Source: Saccharopolyspora ipomoeae
Lineage (GTDB): Bacteria; Actinomycetota; Actinomycetes; Mycobacteriales; Pseudonocardiaceae
Assembly (NCBI RefSeq): GCF_029952525.1
Contig: NZ_JASAOF010000032.1
Coordinates: 1-64,000 of the forward strand
Direction: 5' to 3'
Length of the DNA: 64,000 nt
In this document: in pieces, positions 54,003-62,232 of the stretch
How the letters are laid out: each line of letters begins with the position of its first letter
Numbering within the stretch: position 1 is the stretch's first letter
Made by a program: the position numbers and the translations under genes
The notes under the pieces: model-generated
Seen by the model: only the letters and a program-made list of their open reading frames with translations
Told to the model about the DNA's origin: nothing
Databases searched by the model: none

Positions 54003-54058
54003 GCAACCGGCGAAGCCGGTTTCTCCTCAGCAACCCGCACTGCCGAGCAGGACCGCAG
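54003..54058 (-). repeat. Deleted version of the 190-bp repeat (copy 3)
   Basis: On the minus strand this reads GCGGTCCTGCTCGGCAGTGC (left end of the family: GTGGTCC, GCTTGGCGGTGC) joined directly to GCTGAGGAGAAACCGGC, CGCCGGTTGC (right end). The central hairpin is missing. It follows directly after the zinc-finger gene, so the terminal hairpin could act as terminator. Confidence 0.6.
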
Positions 54059-54063
54059 AAGGT

Positions 54064-54105
54064 GAACGGGCCGACGGAGTTGGGGGGATCTCCGTCGGCC
54101 CGTTC
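54064..54105. terminator. Strong bidirectional hairpin
   Basis: A perfect 16-bp stem (GAACGGGCCGACGGAG and its complement) with a 10-base loop. It lies downstream of the two small zinc-finger genes and could stop transcription in either direction. Confidence 0.8.
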
Positions 54106-54524
54106 AATCCCCGTTCGGGGATGCGCGAGGCGGGAACCCGGGGGAACAGGGTCCCGGCTCGCTCCCTCTCCGGCCGGGGGTCCGACTGGGGGTTCGGTCC
54201 GCGCCCGGCCGGGGCGAGCCGCGGGAGCGACTCGCGTCTGGAAGTGACGGGGTGGTGCGCGGTTCGCCGCTATCGGGGCGCGGCGAACCGCAGGTGGAGA
54301 AGTTCTCGTGGTGACGGCGGGGGCGGCGTTGCGCACCTGCCCGGGTGGCCGGCTCCCCGCGGAGCGCTCCCGACTGCGTCGTGGAAGCTTCAACCATTAT
54401 GTCGGAGATGACGCGCGGTTGTCAGCGTCGGCTACGGATAGTCACATCACACGTCATGCCCGCCACACCCGCGTAACACCCGATCGACGTCTCGCGAACA
54501 CGTGCCGTTCTCCTGCCGGTGCAG
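54106..54524. other. Non-coding stretch rich in hairpins
   Basis: No gene is supported here. Several stems are present, including a perfect 12-bp one (GCGGTTCGCCGC, 54259-54270, with GCGGCGAACCGC, 54280-54291). The right end (about 54380-54490) is less GC-rich. It could hold a small RNA; nothing shows this directly. Confidence 0.45.
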
Positions 54525-54556
54525 CGCGGGCACCCGGCGAGGACCGGGTGCCCGCG
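54525..54556 (-). terminator. Terminator after the M15 peptidase gene
   Basis: A perfect 13-bp stem (CGCGGGCACCCGG / CCGGGTGCCCGCG) with a 6-base loop. It lies 15 bases past the stop of the minus-strand peptidase gene. Confidence 0.75.
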
Positions 54557-54571
54557 GCGTGAGAACGCCTG

Positions 54572-55333
54572 TCAGATCCCGCAATCGGGGGCCGACCAGG
54601 TGTCGGCGCCACCGGCGACGTGGACGTGGTCGTCGTGCCCGGGGTAACCGGGGCCCAGGATCTCGCCGAAGCCGTGGTCGCGGGCCTGCTGCGCCAGCGC
54701 GCAGAAGCCCTGGGAGCCCGCGCCGAGGTCGGCGGCGTCGCCGTAGAGGTGGCGGCTGTCGGGCGCGCCGCCGACGGAGTCGTTGCAGGTCACGCTGCGG
54801 AAACCGCCGTTGACCTGGATCGGCGCGTCGCCCATCGCGTGCCGCATGGCCTGCAGCTTCCACATGGTCACCAGCGCGTTGGACTTGGCCTCGTCGGCCG
54901 AGACCTTGCCGCCGGACCAGTCGGAGTTGCAGTTGTTGATCTCGGAGTAGTCGAAGTTGACGGGCGAGCAGTCGTCGTCCTGCAGCTCGTAGATCTTGGC
55001 GAACGTCGACTCGCCCGCGACTCCGTCCGCGCTCAGGCCGTAGGCCTCCTGGAACCGGGCGACGGCGTCCCGGGTGCCTGCGCCGTAGACGCCGTCGATG
55101 GCGAGCCGCCCGCCGTTCCCGGGATATCCGGCCACCCGGATCTGCAGGTTGCGCACCTCATCACCGGACGCGCCTTCGCTGAGCGGCTGGCTCCAGGTGT
55201 AGCAGCCGTCGGCGGCGGGCGCGGGAGTCGCGGGGACGGGAGTCGCGGGGGCGGCGACCGCGACGGGTGCGACGAAGGACGCGGCGGCACCGGCCACGAA
55301 AGCGGCGGTCGCGCCGGCTAATCGGGTCTTCAT
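54572..55333 (-). CDS. Secreted zinc D-Ala-D-Ala carboxypeptidase (M15 family) with peptidoglycan-binding domain
   Basis: A 253-residue exported hydrolase. The signal peptide runs MKTRLAGATAAFVAGAAASF, then VAPVAVAA. A PG_binding_1 domain (about 45-110; LSEGASGDEVRNLQIRVAGY, IDGVYGAGTRDAVARFQEAY) follows. The M15 catalytic part has zinc ligands in DSRHLYGDAADLG and HDDHVHV. Related to the Streptomyces albus G DD-carboxypeptidase, it removes the terminal D-Ala of wall peptides. AGAGG lies upstream of the start. Confidence 0.87.
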   Translation of the reverse strand: MKTRLAGATAAFVAGAAASFVAPVAVAAPATPVPATPAPAADGCYTWSQPLSEGASGDEVRNLQIRVAGYPGNGGRLAIDGVYGAGTRDAVARFQEAYGLSADGVAGESTFAKIYELQDDDCSPVNFDYSEINNCNSDWSGGKVSADEAKSNALVTMWKLQAMRHAMGDAPIQVNGGFRSVTCNDSVGGAPDSRHLYGDAADLGAGSQGFCALAQQARDHGFGEILGPGYPGHDDHVHVAGGADTWSAPDCGI

Positions 55334-55516
55334 GCGGGGACACCTCTCGCTGCGGGGGAAGTTCTGCGCAGCGGATGCTCCCGGAAGAACCCCACGAAGA
55401 AGTGACCTTGTCAGGAATTCACCAAAAAAGCCGCACAGCGGTCGAATCCCGCCGCCCAGAAGGCCGATCCGCCGCACCACCGGCGGCCGTCGCCGACCCC
55501 CGCAGCAACCCCTAGC

Positions 55517-56314
55517 TCACGTCGTCAGCGGGCGGACGGTGAGGATCTGCTCGGCGTGACCGACCGGGCCGGTGACGTCGTGCAGGTCGGTGCTGGTCAG
55601 ACCTTGGCCGCGGGAGCCGAAGGTGACCTTGGTGTCCAGCCCGGTCCAGTCGCCCTCGGGCTCGCGGTAGAGGTGGATGGTGAGGTCGACGTTGGGGAAC
55701 ATCCACTTGGTGGGTTCCTGGCGCACGGCGATGCCGTTGGCGGTGTCGATGAGCGCGACGAACGACGCCAGCGAGCTGACCTGCTCCCCGGCGACGAGGT
55801 CGTAGCCGGTGGACACCCACGCGGTGGTCCGGCCGGGCTGCGGCTCGCCGATGACGCGGGTGCTCAGCGATTCGATGAAACCGCCGGACCACACCGAATC
55901 CATCGGCCACGGCGGCACCTGCTCCGGCGGGGTCAGCCTCTCGGGCTCCCCTCCGGCGACGATCCCGGTGTCGACCTCGGCCAGCAGCCACGCGCGCGCC
56001 CGCACGACGGCCCGGCCGCCGATCACCACGGTCGCCTCGACGAGCTCGATGGTCCGCCCCGGGCGGACGATCTCGACCTGGACCTCGAACTCCTCCAGCG
56101 CGATCTGCCCGAGGATGTCGAAGCTGATCCGGCTCATCACCAGCTCAGGACGGCCTTCGGCGGCACGGGCCCGCTCGATCGCGTGCACGATCAGCCCGCC
56201 GAGCGGGCTGAAGTGCTGCTCGTCGACCCGCCAAGCCCCGCCGACGTGCGCGGTCGGCTTGTACCGACCGTCCCCGACGCGCTCGAAGTACCCGGTCCGG
56301 ACCGTCTCACCCAA
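55517..56314 (-). CDS. Thioesterase-superfamily (double hotdog) protein
   Basis: A 265-residue protein of the TesB-like superfamily. The pattern RVDEQHFSPLGGLIVHAIER (N-hotdog) and WVSTGYDLVAGEQVSSLASF, then LIDTANGIAV (C-hotdog) is typical. These enzymes cleave acyl-CoA thioesters; the natural substrate is not evident. Divergent from the YbaK gene. Confidence 0.8.
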   Translation of the reverse strand: MGETVRTGYFERVGDGRYKPTAHVGGAWRVDEQHFSPLGGLIVHAIERARAAEGRPELVMSRISFDILGQIALEEFEVQVEIVRPGRTIELVEATVVIGGRAVVRARAWLLAEVDTGIVAGGEPERLTPPEQVPPWPMDSVWSGGFIESLSTRVIGEPQPGRTTAWVSTGYDLVAGEQVSSLASFVALIDTANGIAVRQEPTKWMFPNVDLTIHLYREPEGDWTGLDTKVTFGSRGQGLTSTDLHDVTGPVGHAEQILTVRPLTT

Positions 56315-56528
56315 CGAACTGCACTCCCCCGTTCAGCGGAACAACCGCCCCAGCATATGAGCCCCCAATCCCCGCGAAACCCGAACAGGACCGGAATCAC
56401 GACCGACGCCGACGCGGCGAGAACTACGAGGTCGGTGCGGCGCTCGCCCCATCCGGATGTAGTTTTCGCTGCATCAGAGGTGCTCCTCGTGCCGCTTCGG
56501 AGAACGACGTCGGAGGGAATCGTCACAG

Positions 56529-57017
56529 ATGTTGGGTGATCAGCAGCTTCCCGAGCGCAGTCGCATCGTGCAGGAGAGCTTGATCGAAGCGGGGGTGACC
56601 GCGCAGGTGCGGGAGCTGCCGGACTCCACGCGCACCGCCGCCGAGGCGGCTTCGGCGCTCGGGTGCGAGGTCGGCGCGATCGCCAGCAGCCTCGTCTTCC
56701 TCGCCGACGAGCAGCCGGTTCTGGTGATGACCAGCGGGCGGCACCGGGTCGACACCGACCTGCTGGCCCGCAACATCGGCGCCGACGAGGTCCGGATGGC
56801 CTCGGCGAAGCAGGTCCGCGCCGCCACCGGCCAGGCCATCGGCGGAGTGGCCCCGATCGGACACCCGGCCCCGCTCCGCACGTTCGTCGACGAAGCCCTC
56901 GACGACTACCCGACGATCTGGGCGGCCGCGGGCACCCCGCACACCATCGTCCCCCTCGACGTCGACCGGCTCGTGAAGCTCACCGACGGCGAGAAGATCC
57001 GCGTCGCCGCGGACTGA
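56529..57017 (+). CDS. YbaK/EbsC family aminoacyl-tRNA deacylase
   Basis: A 162-residue protein editing mischarged tRNA (Cys-tRNAPro or Ala-tRNAPro types). The family pattern is present: AAEAASALGCEVGAIASSLVF, TSGRHRVDTDLLARNIGADE, IGGVAPIGHPAPLRTFVDEA and WAAAGTPHTIVPLD. The exact mischarged tRNA is not inferable. GGAGGG precedes the start. Confidence 0.88.
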   Translation: MLGDQQLPERSRIVQESLIEAGVTAQVRELPDSTRTAAEAASALGCEVGAIASSLVFLADEQPVLVMTSGRHRVDTDLLARNIGADEVRMASAKQVRAATGQAIGGVAPIGHPAPLRTFVDEALDDYPTIWAAAGTPHTIVPLDVDRLVKLTDGEKIRVAAD

Positions 57018-57029
57018 CGTGCCGGGTCG

Positions 57030-57614
57030 TCACCCGACCCCCTCCCCCACGAGGGCGCGGATCGTGGCACGGGCTTCGTCGAAGGCGCCGGTCATTCCCC
57101 CGACGGTCAGGTTGACCATGGCGCCTTCGTAGACCATGTGGACCCGGGCGCCGAGGGTTTCGGCGTCGGGGACACCGGTTTCGGCGAGCAGGGCGATGAA
57201 CTTCGCGCGGGAGCGGCGCTTTCCCTCGCGCAGCACCTCGTGCCCCGGGTGGTCGCTCTCCCCGAGCTCGGCGTGGGCGTTGACGAACGCGCAGCCGCGC
57301 CTGCTGCCCGCCCACCACGCCTCCTCCGCGTCGAGCACGGCGAGCACCCGATCGAGCCCGGACCTCGGCGCGCGGGTCCGCATCCACTCGTCGAGGAACT
57401 CCTCCCACCGCTCCTCGCGCCGCCTGAGGTAGGCCGCGACCAGCGCGTCCTTCGACCCGAACCGGTCGTAGAGCGTCTTCTTGGTCGTCCCCGCCTCCTC
57501 GGCGATCAGATCGACGCCCACGGCACCGATCCCCCGCTCGTAGAACAACACCCCGGCGACCTCGAGGATCCGCCGCCCAGCAGGCGTGTCCGGATTCGCA
57601 GTGCGCGCCACCAC
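57030..57614 (-). CDS. TetR family regulator (of the adjacent DMT transporter)
   Basis: A 194-residue repressor-type regulator. The HTH is in GVDLIAEEAGTTKKTLYDRFGSKDALVAAYL. The start is GTG, preceded by GGAGG; the GTG one codon later is equally good. It is convergent with the YbaK gene and divergent from the DMT exporter gene, with two palindromes in the shared intergenic region. It probably regulates that exporter and itself. Ligand unknown. Confidence 0.85.
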   Translation of the reverse strand: MVARTANPDTPAGRRILEVAGVLFYERGIGAVGVDLIAEEAGTTKKTLYDRFGSKDALVAAYLRRREERWEEFLDEWMRTRAPRSGLDRVLAVLDAEEAWWAGSRRGCAFVNAHAELGESDHPGHEVLREGKRRSRAKFIALLAETGVPDAETLGARVHMVYEGAMVNLTVGGMTGAFDEARATIRALVGEGVG

Positions 57615-57634
57615 AACCCCCTCCGATCGGGCAC

Positions 57635-57664
57635 TCCAGTCGAGAACCGCGGTACTCGACTGGA
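57635..57664. promoter_or_regulatory. Inverted repeat in the TetR/exporter intergenic region
   Basis: TCCAGTCGAG (57635-57644) and CTCGACTGGA (57655-57664) are perfect complements with a 10-base spacer. It may be a second operator. Confidence 0.55.
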
Positions 57665-57678
57665 AGGACACTGCGAGT

Positions 57679-57692
57679 ATACCGACCGGTAT
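57679..57692. promoter_or_regulatory. Probable TetR operator
   Basis: ATACCGACCGGTAT is a 6-bp inverted repeat with a 2-base centre, a form common for TetR-family operators. It lies 15 bases upstream of the exporter start, so binding would block its transcription. Confidence 0.65.
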
Positions 57693-57706
57693 GGTTACTT
57701 GGCCAC

Positions 57707-58600
57707 ATGCGAGCACTGCTTCCGATCGCCTTCGTCGTGTTCTGGAGTTCGGGTTTCGTCGGCGCGGGCATGGCGGCCGACACCGGCGCCTCGGCCAACA
57801 CGAGCCTGTTCTGGCGCTACGCGGTGACGACCGCGATCCTGCTGGTCATCGCCGTGGCGAGACGTCGCCGGTACGGGCGCGCGTTCCTGATCCACGAGAT
57901 CGTCCTCGGCGCGCTCGGGCAGGCGATCTACCTGTCCGGCGTCTTCCACGGCGCGTCGCTGGGGGTCCCGGCGGGCACGAGCGCGCTGATCGCGTCGCTG
58001 CAGCCGGTGCTCGTCGCCGTGCTCACCAGCAGGCTCGCGCACGAATCACTGGGCGCGCGAAGGGCGTTGGGCCTCGCGGCCGGAGTCGCCGGCGTCGCGC
58101 TCGTGGTCGTCACCGACATCGGATCCGGCGGCGGTGCGCTGGGGATGCTCGCGGTCGTCGCGGGCACGGCCGGTCTCACCCTCGCCACGCTGCTCGGCGA
58201 CCGCCGACCCCGCCCCGAAGGCCACGACCTGCTCGACTCGCTGACCGTGCAATCGGCCGCGGCGCTGGCCGGGTTCGCCCTGGTCGCGATGGCAGGCGGC
58301 GGTGTCACCCCACCTGCCGCACCCGAGTTCTGGACCGCGATCGCCTTCCTCGTGCTGCTGCCGTTCGTCGGCGGCTACGGGTGCTACCTGCTGATCCTGG
58401 ACCGCTCGGGGCCGCTGGCCGTCAGCGCCCTGCTCTTCCTCACCCCCGCGGTCGCCGCGACCTGGAGCGCCCTCGCCCTCGACCAGCCCTTCCACCTCAC
58501 CACGATCCCCGGTTTCCTCCTCGCCCTGACCGGAGTCCTCACCCTCCGCGCACCCGCGAAGCGACCCGCGGGAACGCGAGGGGAGATGACGACCGCTTGA
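57707..58600 (+). CDS. EamA/DMT superfamily transporter
   Basis: A 297-residue membrane protein with ten hydrophobic segments in two EamA repeats (LLPIAFVVFWSSGFVGAGMA at the start; a conserved LDRSGPLAVSALLFLTPAVA in the second). The family exports metabolites or drugs. It is probably controlled by the divergent TetR protein through the palindromes between them. Confidence 0.85.
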   Translation: MRALLPIAFVVFWSSGFVGAGMAADTGASANTSLFWRYAVTTAILLVIAVARRRRYGRAFLIHEIVLGALGQAIYLSGVFHGASLGVPAGTSALIASLQPVLVAVLTSRLAHESLGARRALGLAAGVAGVALVVVTDIGSGGGALGMLAVVAGTAGLTLATLLGDRRPRPEGHDLLDSLTVQSAAALAGFALVAMAGGGVTPPAAPEFWTAIAFLVLLPFVGGYGCYLLILDRSGPLAVSALLFLTPAVAATWSALALDQPFHLTTIPGFLLALTGVLTLRAPAKRPAGTRGEMTTA

Positions 58601-58603
58601 TTC

Positions 58604-58619
58604 TGGAGCAGGCGCTCCA
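58604..58619. promoter_or_regulatory. Probable TetR operator before the second regulator gene
   Basis: TGGAGCAGGCGCTCCA is a 6-bp inverted repeat with a 4-base centre, 14 bases before the start of the TetR gene. It fits autoregulation by that protein. Confidence 0.55.
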
Positions 58620-58633
58620 TTACCGTGCCGGGC

Positions 58634-59278
58634 ATGGCCAGACCTCGTGTGCACGACCTCGACCGGGTGCTGGACGTGGCCGAGCGCCTCGTCGCCGAGT
58701 CCGGCCCGGAGCGGCTCACCGTGCGCGCGCTCGCGGCGGAGTCCGGTGTGCCGAACGGGGCGATCTACCACGGTTTCGGCTCGTTGGCGGCCTTGCGCGG
58801 GAAGCTGTGGCTGCGCGCCGCGATCGACTTCCTGGACCTGCAGACCGACCTCATCGATCGGGAGCTGCGCGAAGCCGGGGATTCGGCAGCGGTCAACGCG
58901 CTGGTCGCGGCTGCCGACGCCCCGGCGGTGTTCGCCGAGCGGCGCCCGTCGGCCGCGCGGTTGCTCATGACGGTGAGCCGGGAGCAGCTGCTCGGTCCCG
59001 AACTTCCCGCGGAACTGGCGGATTCGCTGCTCGACCTGGACCGCAGGCTGGTGTCGGAGGTGCTGCGCCGCCTGGCCACCGAGCTGTGGGAGCGAGGGGA
59101 CGGCGCCGCCGTGGACGTGATCACGACCTGCGTCGTCGACCTGCCGACGGCCCTGCTGCGCCGGGCCTTCGACCAACCCGCCCCGGTCCGGATCAGCACC
59201 GATCTGCGAACCCGCCTCGAAGCGGCCGTGCGCGCGGTCGCCCAGCACGAACCGACCACACCGGGACATCGACGATGA
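58634..59278 (+). CDS. TetR family regulator
   Basis: A 214-residue regulator with HTH VRALAAESGVPNGAIYHGFGS near residue 40. The start MARPRVHDLDRVLDVAERLV is typical; a GTG three codons upstream is possible. It overlaps the next gene by 4 bases (ATGA), so it probably regulates that GNAT-like gene. Ligand unknown. Confidence 0.83.
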   Translation: MARPRVHDLDRVLDVAERLVAESGPERLTVRALAAESGVPNGAIYHGFGSLAALRGKLWLRAAIDFLDLQTDLIDRELREAGDSAAVNALVAAADAPAVFAERRPSAARLLMTVSREQLLGPELPAELADSLLDLDRRLVSEVLRRLATELWERGDGAAVDVITTCVVDLPTALLRRAFDQPAPVRISTDLRTRLEAAVRAVAQHEPTTPGHRR

Positions 59279-60135
59279 CACCTCCGGAAGTGCTCGCCGG
59301 CGCGAAGAGGATCTCCGTCGGCCCGGATCTCACGGGACTGCTCTGGACCCGGGTCCGCACCACGCTCACCGCTCCGGCCAGGCAGCACCTGCGCAGGACG
59401 TTCCCGCCGGTCGCGGTGCGGGCGTTCACGGCGACGACCGAGCAGTACTGGCAGGACTGGCTTTCCGACGACAACCTGGACGAGCTCGACGGCCTGGTCG
59501 TCGTCTTCGACTCGTCGGGCCTGCCGATCGCGTGGGTCGCCAGCAACGACCGGGTGTTCGGCGGGCGCAAGTGCTTCTACGCCAACTCCGCAGGAGTGCA
59601 CCCGGACCACCAGGGAACGGGGATCTCCGGCCGGATCTGGCGTGCGCTGCTGCGCGCGGCGCTCATCAGGTCCGCCCCGCGCACCCTGCACGCGGTCATG
59701 CGGACGGGAAATCCACTGGTCTACGGCGCGTGGTCGACCGCGGCAGGCCGCAGCGGCACCGCCTGGCCGGCACCCGGCGCGGAGGTTCCCGAGCACATCG
59801 GCCGCATCGCCGAGGACGCCGCGACCGCGCTGGGCCAAGCCGACCGGCTCGACCCCGCCACGCTGGTCATCACCGACGCCTACGACGACACCGAGTCCGG
59901 GCTGTGGACTACCCGTCCGACGTCGGACCGCCCGGACATCGACACCTGGTTCGACACCCTCCTCGGCCCGCGCGACGCCATCGTGCTCGTCGTCGCCTTC
60001 CGGCCGCTCCGCATCATGCTCGACGAGACCCGACGCGACCTCCGCCGAGCCCTCGGCCTCCGCAAACCCCACCCCTCCCGAACCTCCCGAGCCCCCAGCC
60101 ACGACCCCGACCAACACGACGTCCACGACCGATGA
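59275..60135 (+). CDS. GNAT-fold acetyltransferase-like protein
   Basis: A 286-residue protein whose middle has the acetyl-CoA motif pattern (NSAGVHPDHQGTGISGRIWR, around residue 103), preceded by LVVVFDSSGLPIAWVASNDR. The N- and C-terminal regions are not recognised, and the last ~40 residues are basic and proline-rich. It is coupled to the upstream TetR gene. Substrate unknown. Confidence 0.65.
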   Translation: MTPPEVLAGAKRISVGPDLTGLLWTRVRTTLTAPARQHLRRTFPPVAVRAFTATTEQYWQDWLSDDNLDELDGLVVVFDSSGLPIAWVASNDRVFGGRKCFYANSAGVHPDHQGTGISGRIWRALLRAALIRSAPRTLHAVMRTGNPLVYGAWSTAAGRSGTAWPAPGAEVPEHIGRIAEDAATALGQADRLDPATLVITDAYDDTESGLWTTRPTSDRPDIDTWFDTLLGPRDAIVLVVAFRPLRIMLDETRRDLRRALGLRKPHPSRTSRAPSHDPDQHDVHDR

Positions 60136-60197
60136 CGTCGGGACTTCGAGCGGTTCGCCGTCATCCTGTTCGAGAAGCGGTTGTTCGAAAGTCCGTG

Positions 60198-60241
60198 CGG
60201 ATTACGGCAGTAATCGGGTCCCCGATTACTGCCGTAATCCG
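60198..60241. repeat. GGATTAC-family palindrome (single)
   Basis: A 44-bp element with perfect 21-bp arms around TC, beginning CGGATTACGGCAGTAATCGG. The core is related to the five-unit array at 17501-17632. It lies between the GNAT-like gene and the methyltransferase gene and could end transcription. Confidence 0.75.
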
Positions 60242-60317
60242 TGCGCGTCGCTCGTGACTGGACCGAACCGGACCAAAGCCTCTGGTCGTCTCGCTCGGTT
60301 CCGGCGAGGGTTCGGGT

Positions 60318-60935
60318 ATGACAGAACTCCGGGCGCTTGCTTCGCCGGGTGACGGTGGTGTGCGCACGACGTTGGGGCCGCTGGCGCGGTTCCGCGTGCA
60401 AGCCGCGCGGCGCGCCTCCGGGCGGGTGCTCGACATCGGTGCGCGTCGGCTCGCCGACCTGCCCGACTACCAGTACCTCGGCCACCTGGCCCTGGTCGAA
60501 TTCCCCTCCGAGGTGAGCGAATCGGATCTCCCGCTGCGCGCGGAGAAGATCGACGCGAACGCTGAGCACCTCCCGTTCCCGGACCGGTCGTTCGACGCCG
60601 TGGTGTCCCGGTTCGCCCTGTCCCGCTCGGCGAATCCGGCCCTCGCGGCACGGGAGATCGCCCGGGTGCTGCGGTGGAAGGGGCATCTGCTGTTCCTCGA
60701 GGCCGCAGGTGACGCGAGGCGCGTCGACCCGGTGACCCACCTGCGGATCAGCGGACTCGTCACGCACGACATCGAGCGGTCCAGGACTCGCGCGCACCCC
60801 CGTTGGCTGGTGCAGGGGATCGCGACGCATCCGTCCGCGCAGTACGAGCGCGAGATCGCCTGGCTGCTCGGAACAGCACGAGGAGGCAATCACGATGACG
60901 AGGAAAGTAGCGGACTGCCGCAAGGCTCCCAGTGA
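60318..60935 (+). CDS. SAM-dependent methyltransferase-like protein
   Basis: A 205-residue class I methyltransferase-type protein. The glycine-rich strand is weak (RVLDIGARRLADLPDYQYLG), but ANAEHLPFPDRSFDAVVSRF and EIARVLRWKGHLLFLEA match family 11. The GAGGG site is 8 bases before the start. It overlaps the next gene by 41 bases. Substrate unknown; the degenerate SAM-loop could mean it binds poorly. Confidence 0.7.
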   Translation: MTELRALASPGDGGVRTTLGPLARFRVQAARRASGRVLDIGARRLADLPDYQYLGHLALVEFPSEVSESDLPLRAEKIDANAEHLPFPDRSFDAVVSRFALSRSANPALAAREIARVLRWKGHLLFLEAAGDARRVDPVTHLRISGLVTHDIERSRTRAHPRWLVQGIATHPSAQYEREIAWLLGTARGGNHDDEESSGLPQGSQ

Positions 60936-61389
60936 CATCAACTGCTCGCTCACCATCAGCGGCGAGGAGCACGAGGTGATCCAGGCGGCCGTCGAGCACG
61001 CGGTCTCCGCACACGGCCACGAGGACACCCCTGAGCTGCGCGAACAGCTCCGCGGCATGCTCGAGAACGAGGTGCGATCGGAGTCGGACGGGATGCGGTT
61101 CGTCCAGCTCATCGAGTTCAAGACCCACCGGAAGGACGAGATCAACCAGCTCATGGACGAGTGGGAGGACCGGACCGGCGGCAAGCGGACGGCGACCCGC
61201 GCGGTGCTCACCCAGGACCACGAGCAGCCGGACACCTACTTCGAGTTCGTGGAGTTCCCGTCCTACGACGAGGCGATCCACAACTCGAACCTGCCCGAGA
61301 CCGACGAGCTCTCGCACCGCATGCGCGACCTCTGCGACGGCGAACCCACGTTCCACAACCTCGACGTGGTCCGCGCCGAAGCGCTCTGA
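60895..61389 (+). CDS. DUF1059 protein with C-terminal stress-type domain
   Basis: A 164-residue protein. The DUF1059 domain (residues about 1-55) has KVADCRKAPSDINCSLTISG with cysteines that may bind metal, then EHAVSAHGHEDTPELREQL. Residues about 70-160 resemble an ABM-like dimeric alpha/beta barrel (RFVQLIEFKTHRKDEINQLM). GAGGAGG precedes the ATG. It is translated inside the end of the methyltransferase gene. Function unknown. Confidence 0.75.
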   Translation: MTRKVADCRKAPSDINCSLTISGEEHEVIQAAVEHAVSAHGHEDTPELREQLRGMLENEVRSESDGMRFVQLIEFKTHRKDEINQLMDEWEDRTGGKRTATRAVLTQDHEQPDTYFEFVEFPSYDEAIHNSNLPETDELSHRMRDLCDGEPTFHNLDVVRAEAL

Positions 61390-61395
61390 CGCGCC

Positions 61396-61445
61396 CGTTC
61401 GGGGGTGGGGGAAGTTTTCATGAAAACTTCCCCCACCCCCGAACG
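61396..61445. repeat. Perfect 50-bp palindrome
   Basis: A perfect, loopless palindrome centred on TTTTCATGAAAA, flanked by GGGGGAAG / CTTCCCCC and CGGGGGTG / CACCCCCG. It starts 6 bases after the DUF1059 gene. A terminator or a REP-type element; a cruciform is possible. Confidence 0.85.
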
Positions 61446-61541
61446 TGAGCCGCGGAACAGTGCGCAGGCACCGGGTTCCGATGCCGCACCGCGTCGTGGA
61501 GCATGGGGCGGCCACGCGGGATCGGTGTCGAGGGGGCTTGG

Positions 61542-62165
61542 GTGTCAGCGCAGTTGGTGGCGTTCGTCGGGGCGTGCTTGGCCGTCATCATCGTTCCCGG
61601 CCCCGATCTGGCGTTGTTGCTGCGCAACGCGGCTGTTGCCGGCCGCCCGGGGGCTGCCGCCACGGCCGGGGGGATCATGACGGGCAACACGATCCTCGCC
61701 ACGGCCGCGGTCGCGGGCCTGACGGCGCTGCTGGAAGCGTCCGGGCCGCTCTACAACGCGATCCGCCTCGCGGGCGCGGCTTACCTGATCTACCTGGGCG
61801 TTCGCGCCCTGATCAGCCTCACCCGCCGGAGCGAGAAGCCCGAGACGGCGGTCGCGGCCCCGAGCCTGGCGAGCGCGCAGGCGTTCCGGCAGGGCCTGCT
61901 CAGCAACCTGCTCAACCCGAAGGTCGCCGCGTTCTACCTGGCCCTGTTCCCGCAGTTCGCGCTCCCCGGCATGCCGACGCTGGCGCAGCACACGCTGCTC
62001 GCGGGGCTGTTCTGCCTGCTCTCGCTGGCCTGGTACGTGCTGCTGATCGCGGTGCTCGGCCGGGTGCAGACGTGGCTGCAGCGCCGGAAGGTCCAGCGCA
62101 CCATCACCGGCGCCTCCGCTGCCGCGCTCATCACCCTCGGCGCGGGCCTCGCCGTCCAGAACTGA
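61542..62165 (+). CDS. LysE family amino-acid/metabolite exporter
   Basis: A 207-residue membrane protein with about six segments. Family features are LAVIIVPGPDLALLLRNAAV at the N-terminus and GLLSNLLNPKVAAFYLALFP. Starts at GTG with GAGGGGG 6 bases upstream. Members export basic amino acids, homoserine lactones or other small molecules; the substrate is not visible. Confidence 0.88.
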   Translation: MSAQLVAFVGACLAVIIVPGPDLALLLRNAAVAGRPGAAATAGGIMTGNTILATAAVAGLTALLEASGPLYNAIRLAGAAYLIYLGVRALISLTRRSEKPETAVAAPSLASAQAFRQGLLSNLLNPKVAAFYLALFPQFALPGMPTLAQHTLLAGLFCLLSLAWYVLLIAVLGRVQTWLQRRKVQRTITGASAAALITLGAGLAVQN

Positions 62166-62232
62166 CCGTTGACACCACCGTGATCGACACGATCAGCTGA
62201 TCGGCGGAAGGCACCGAAGGAAAGGCCGGAAC

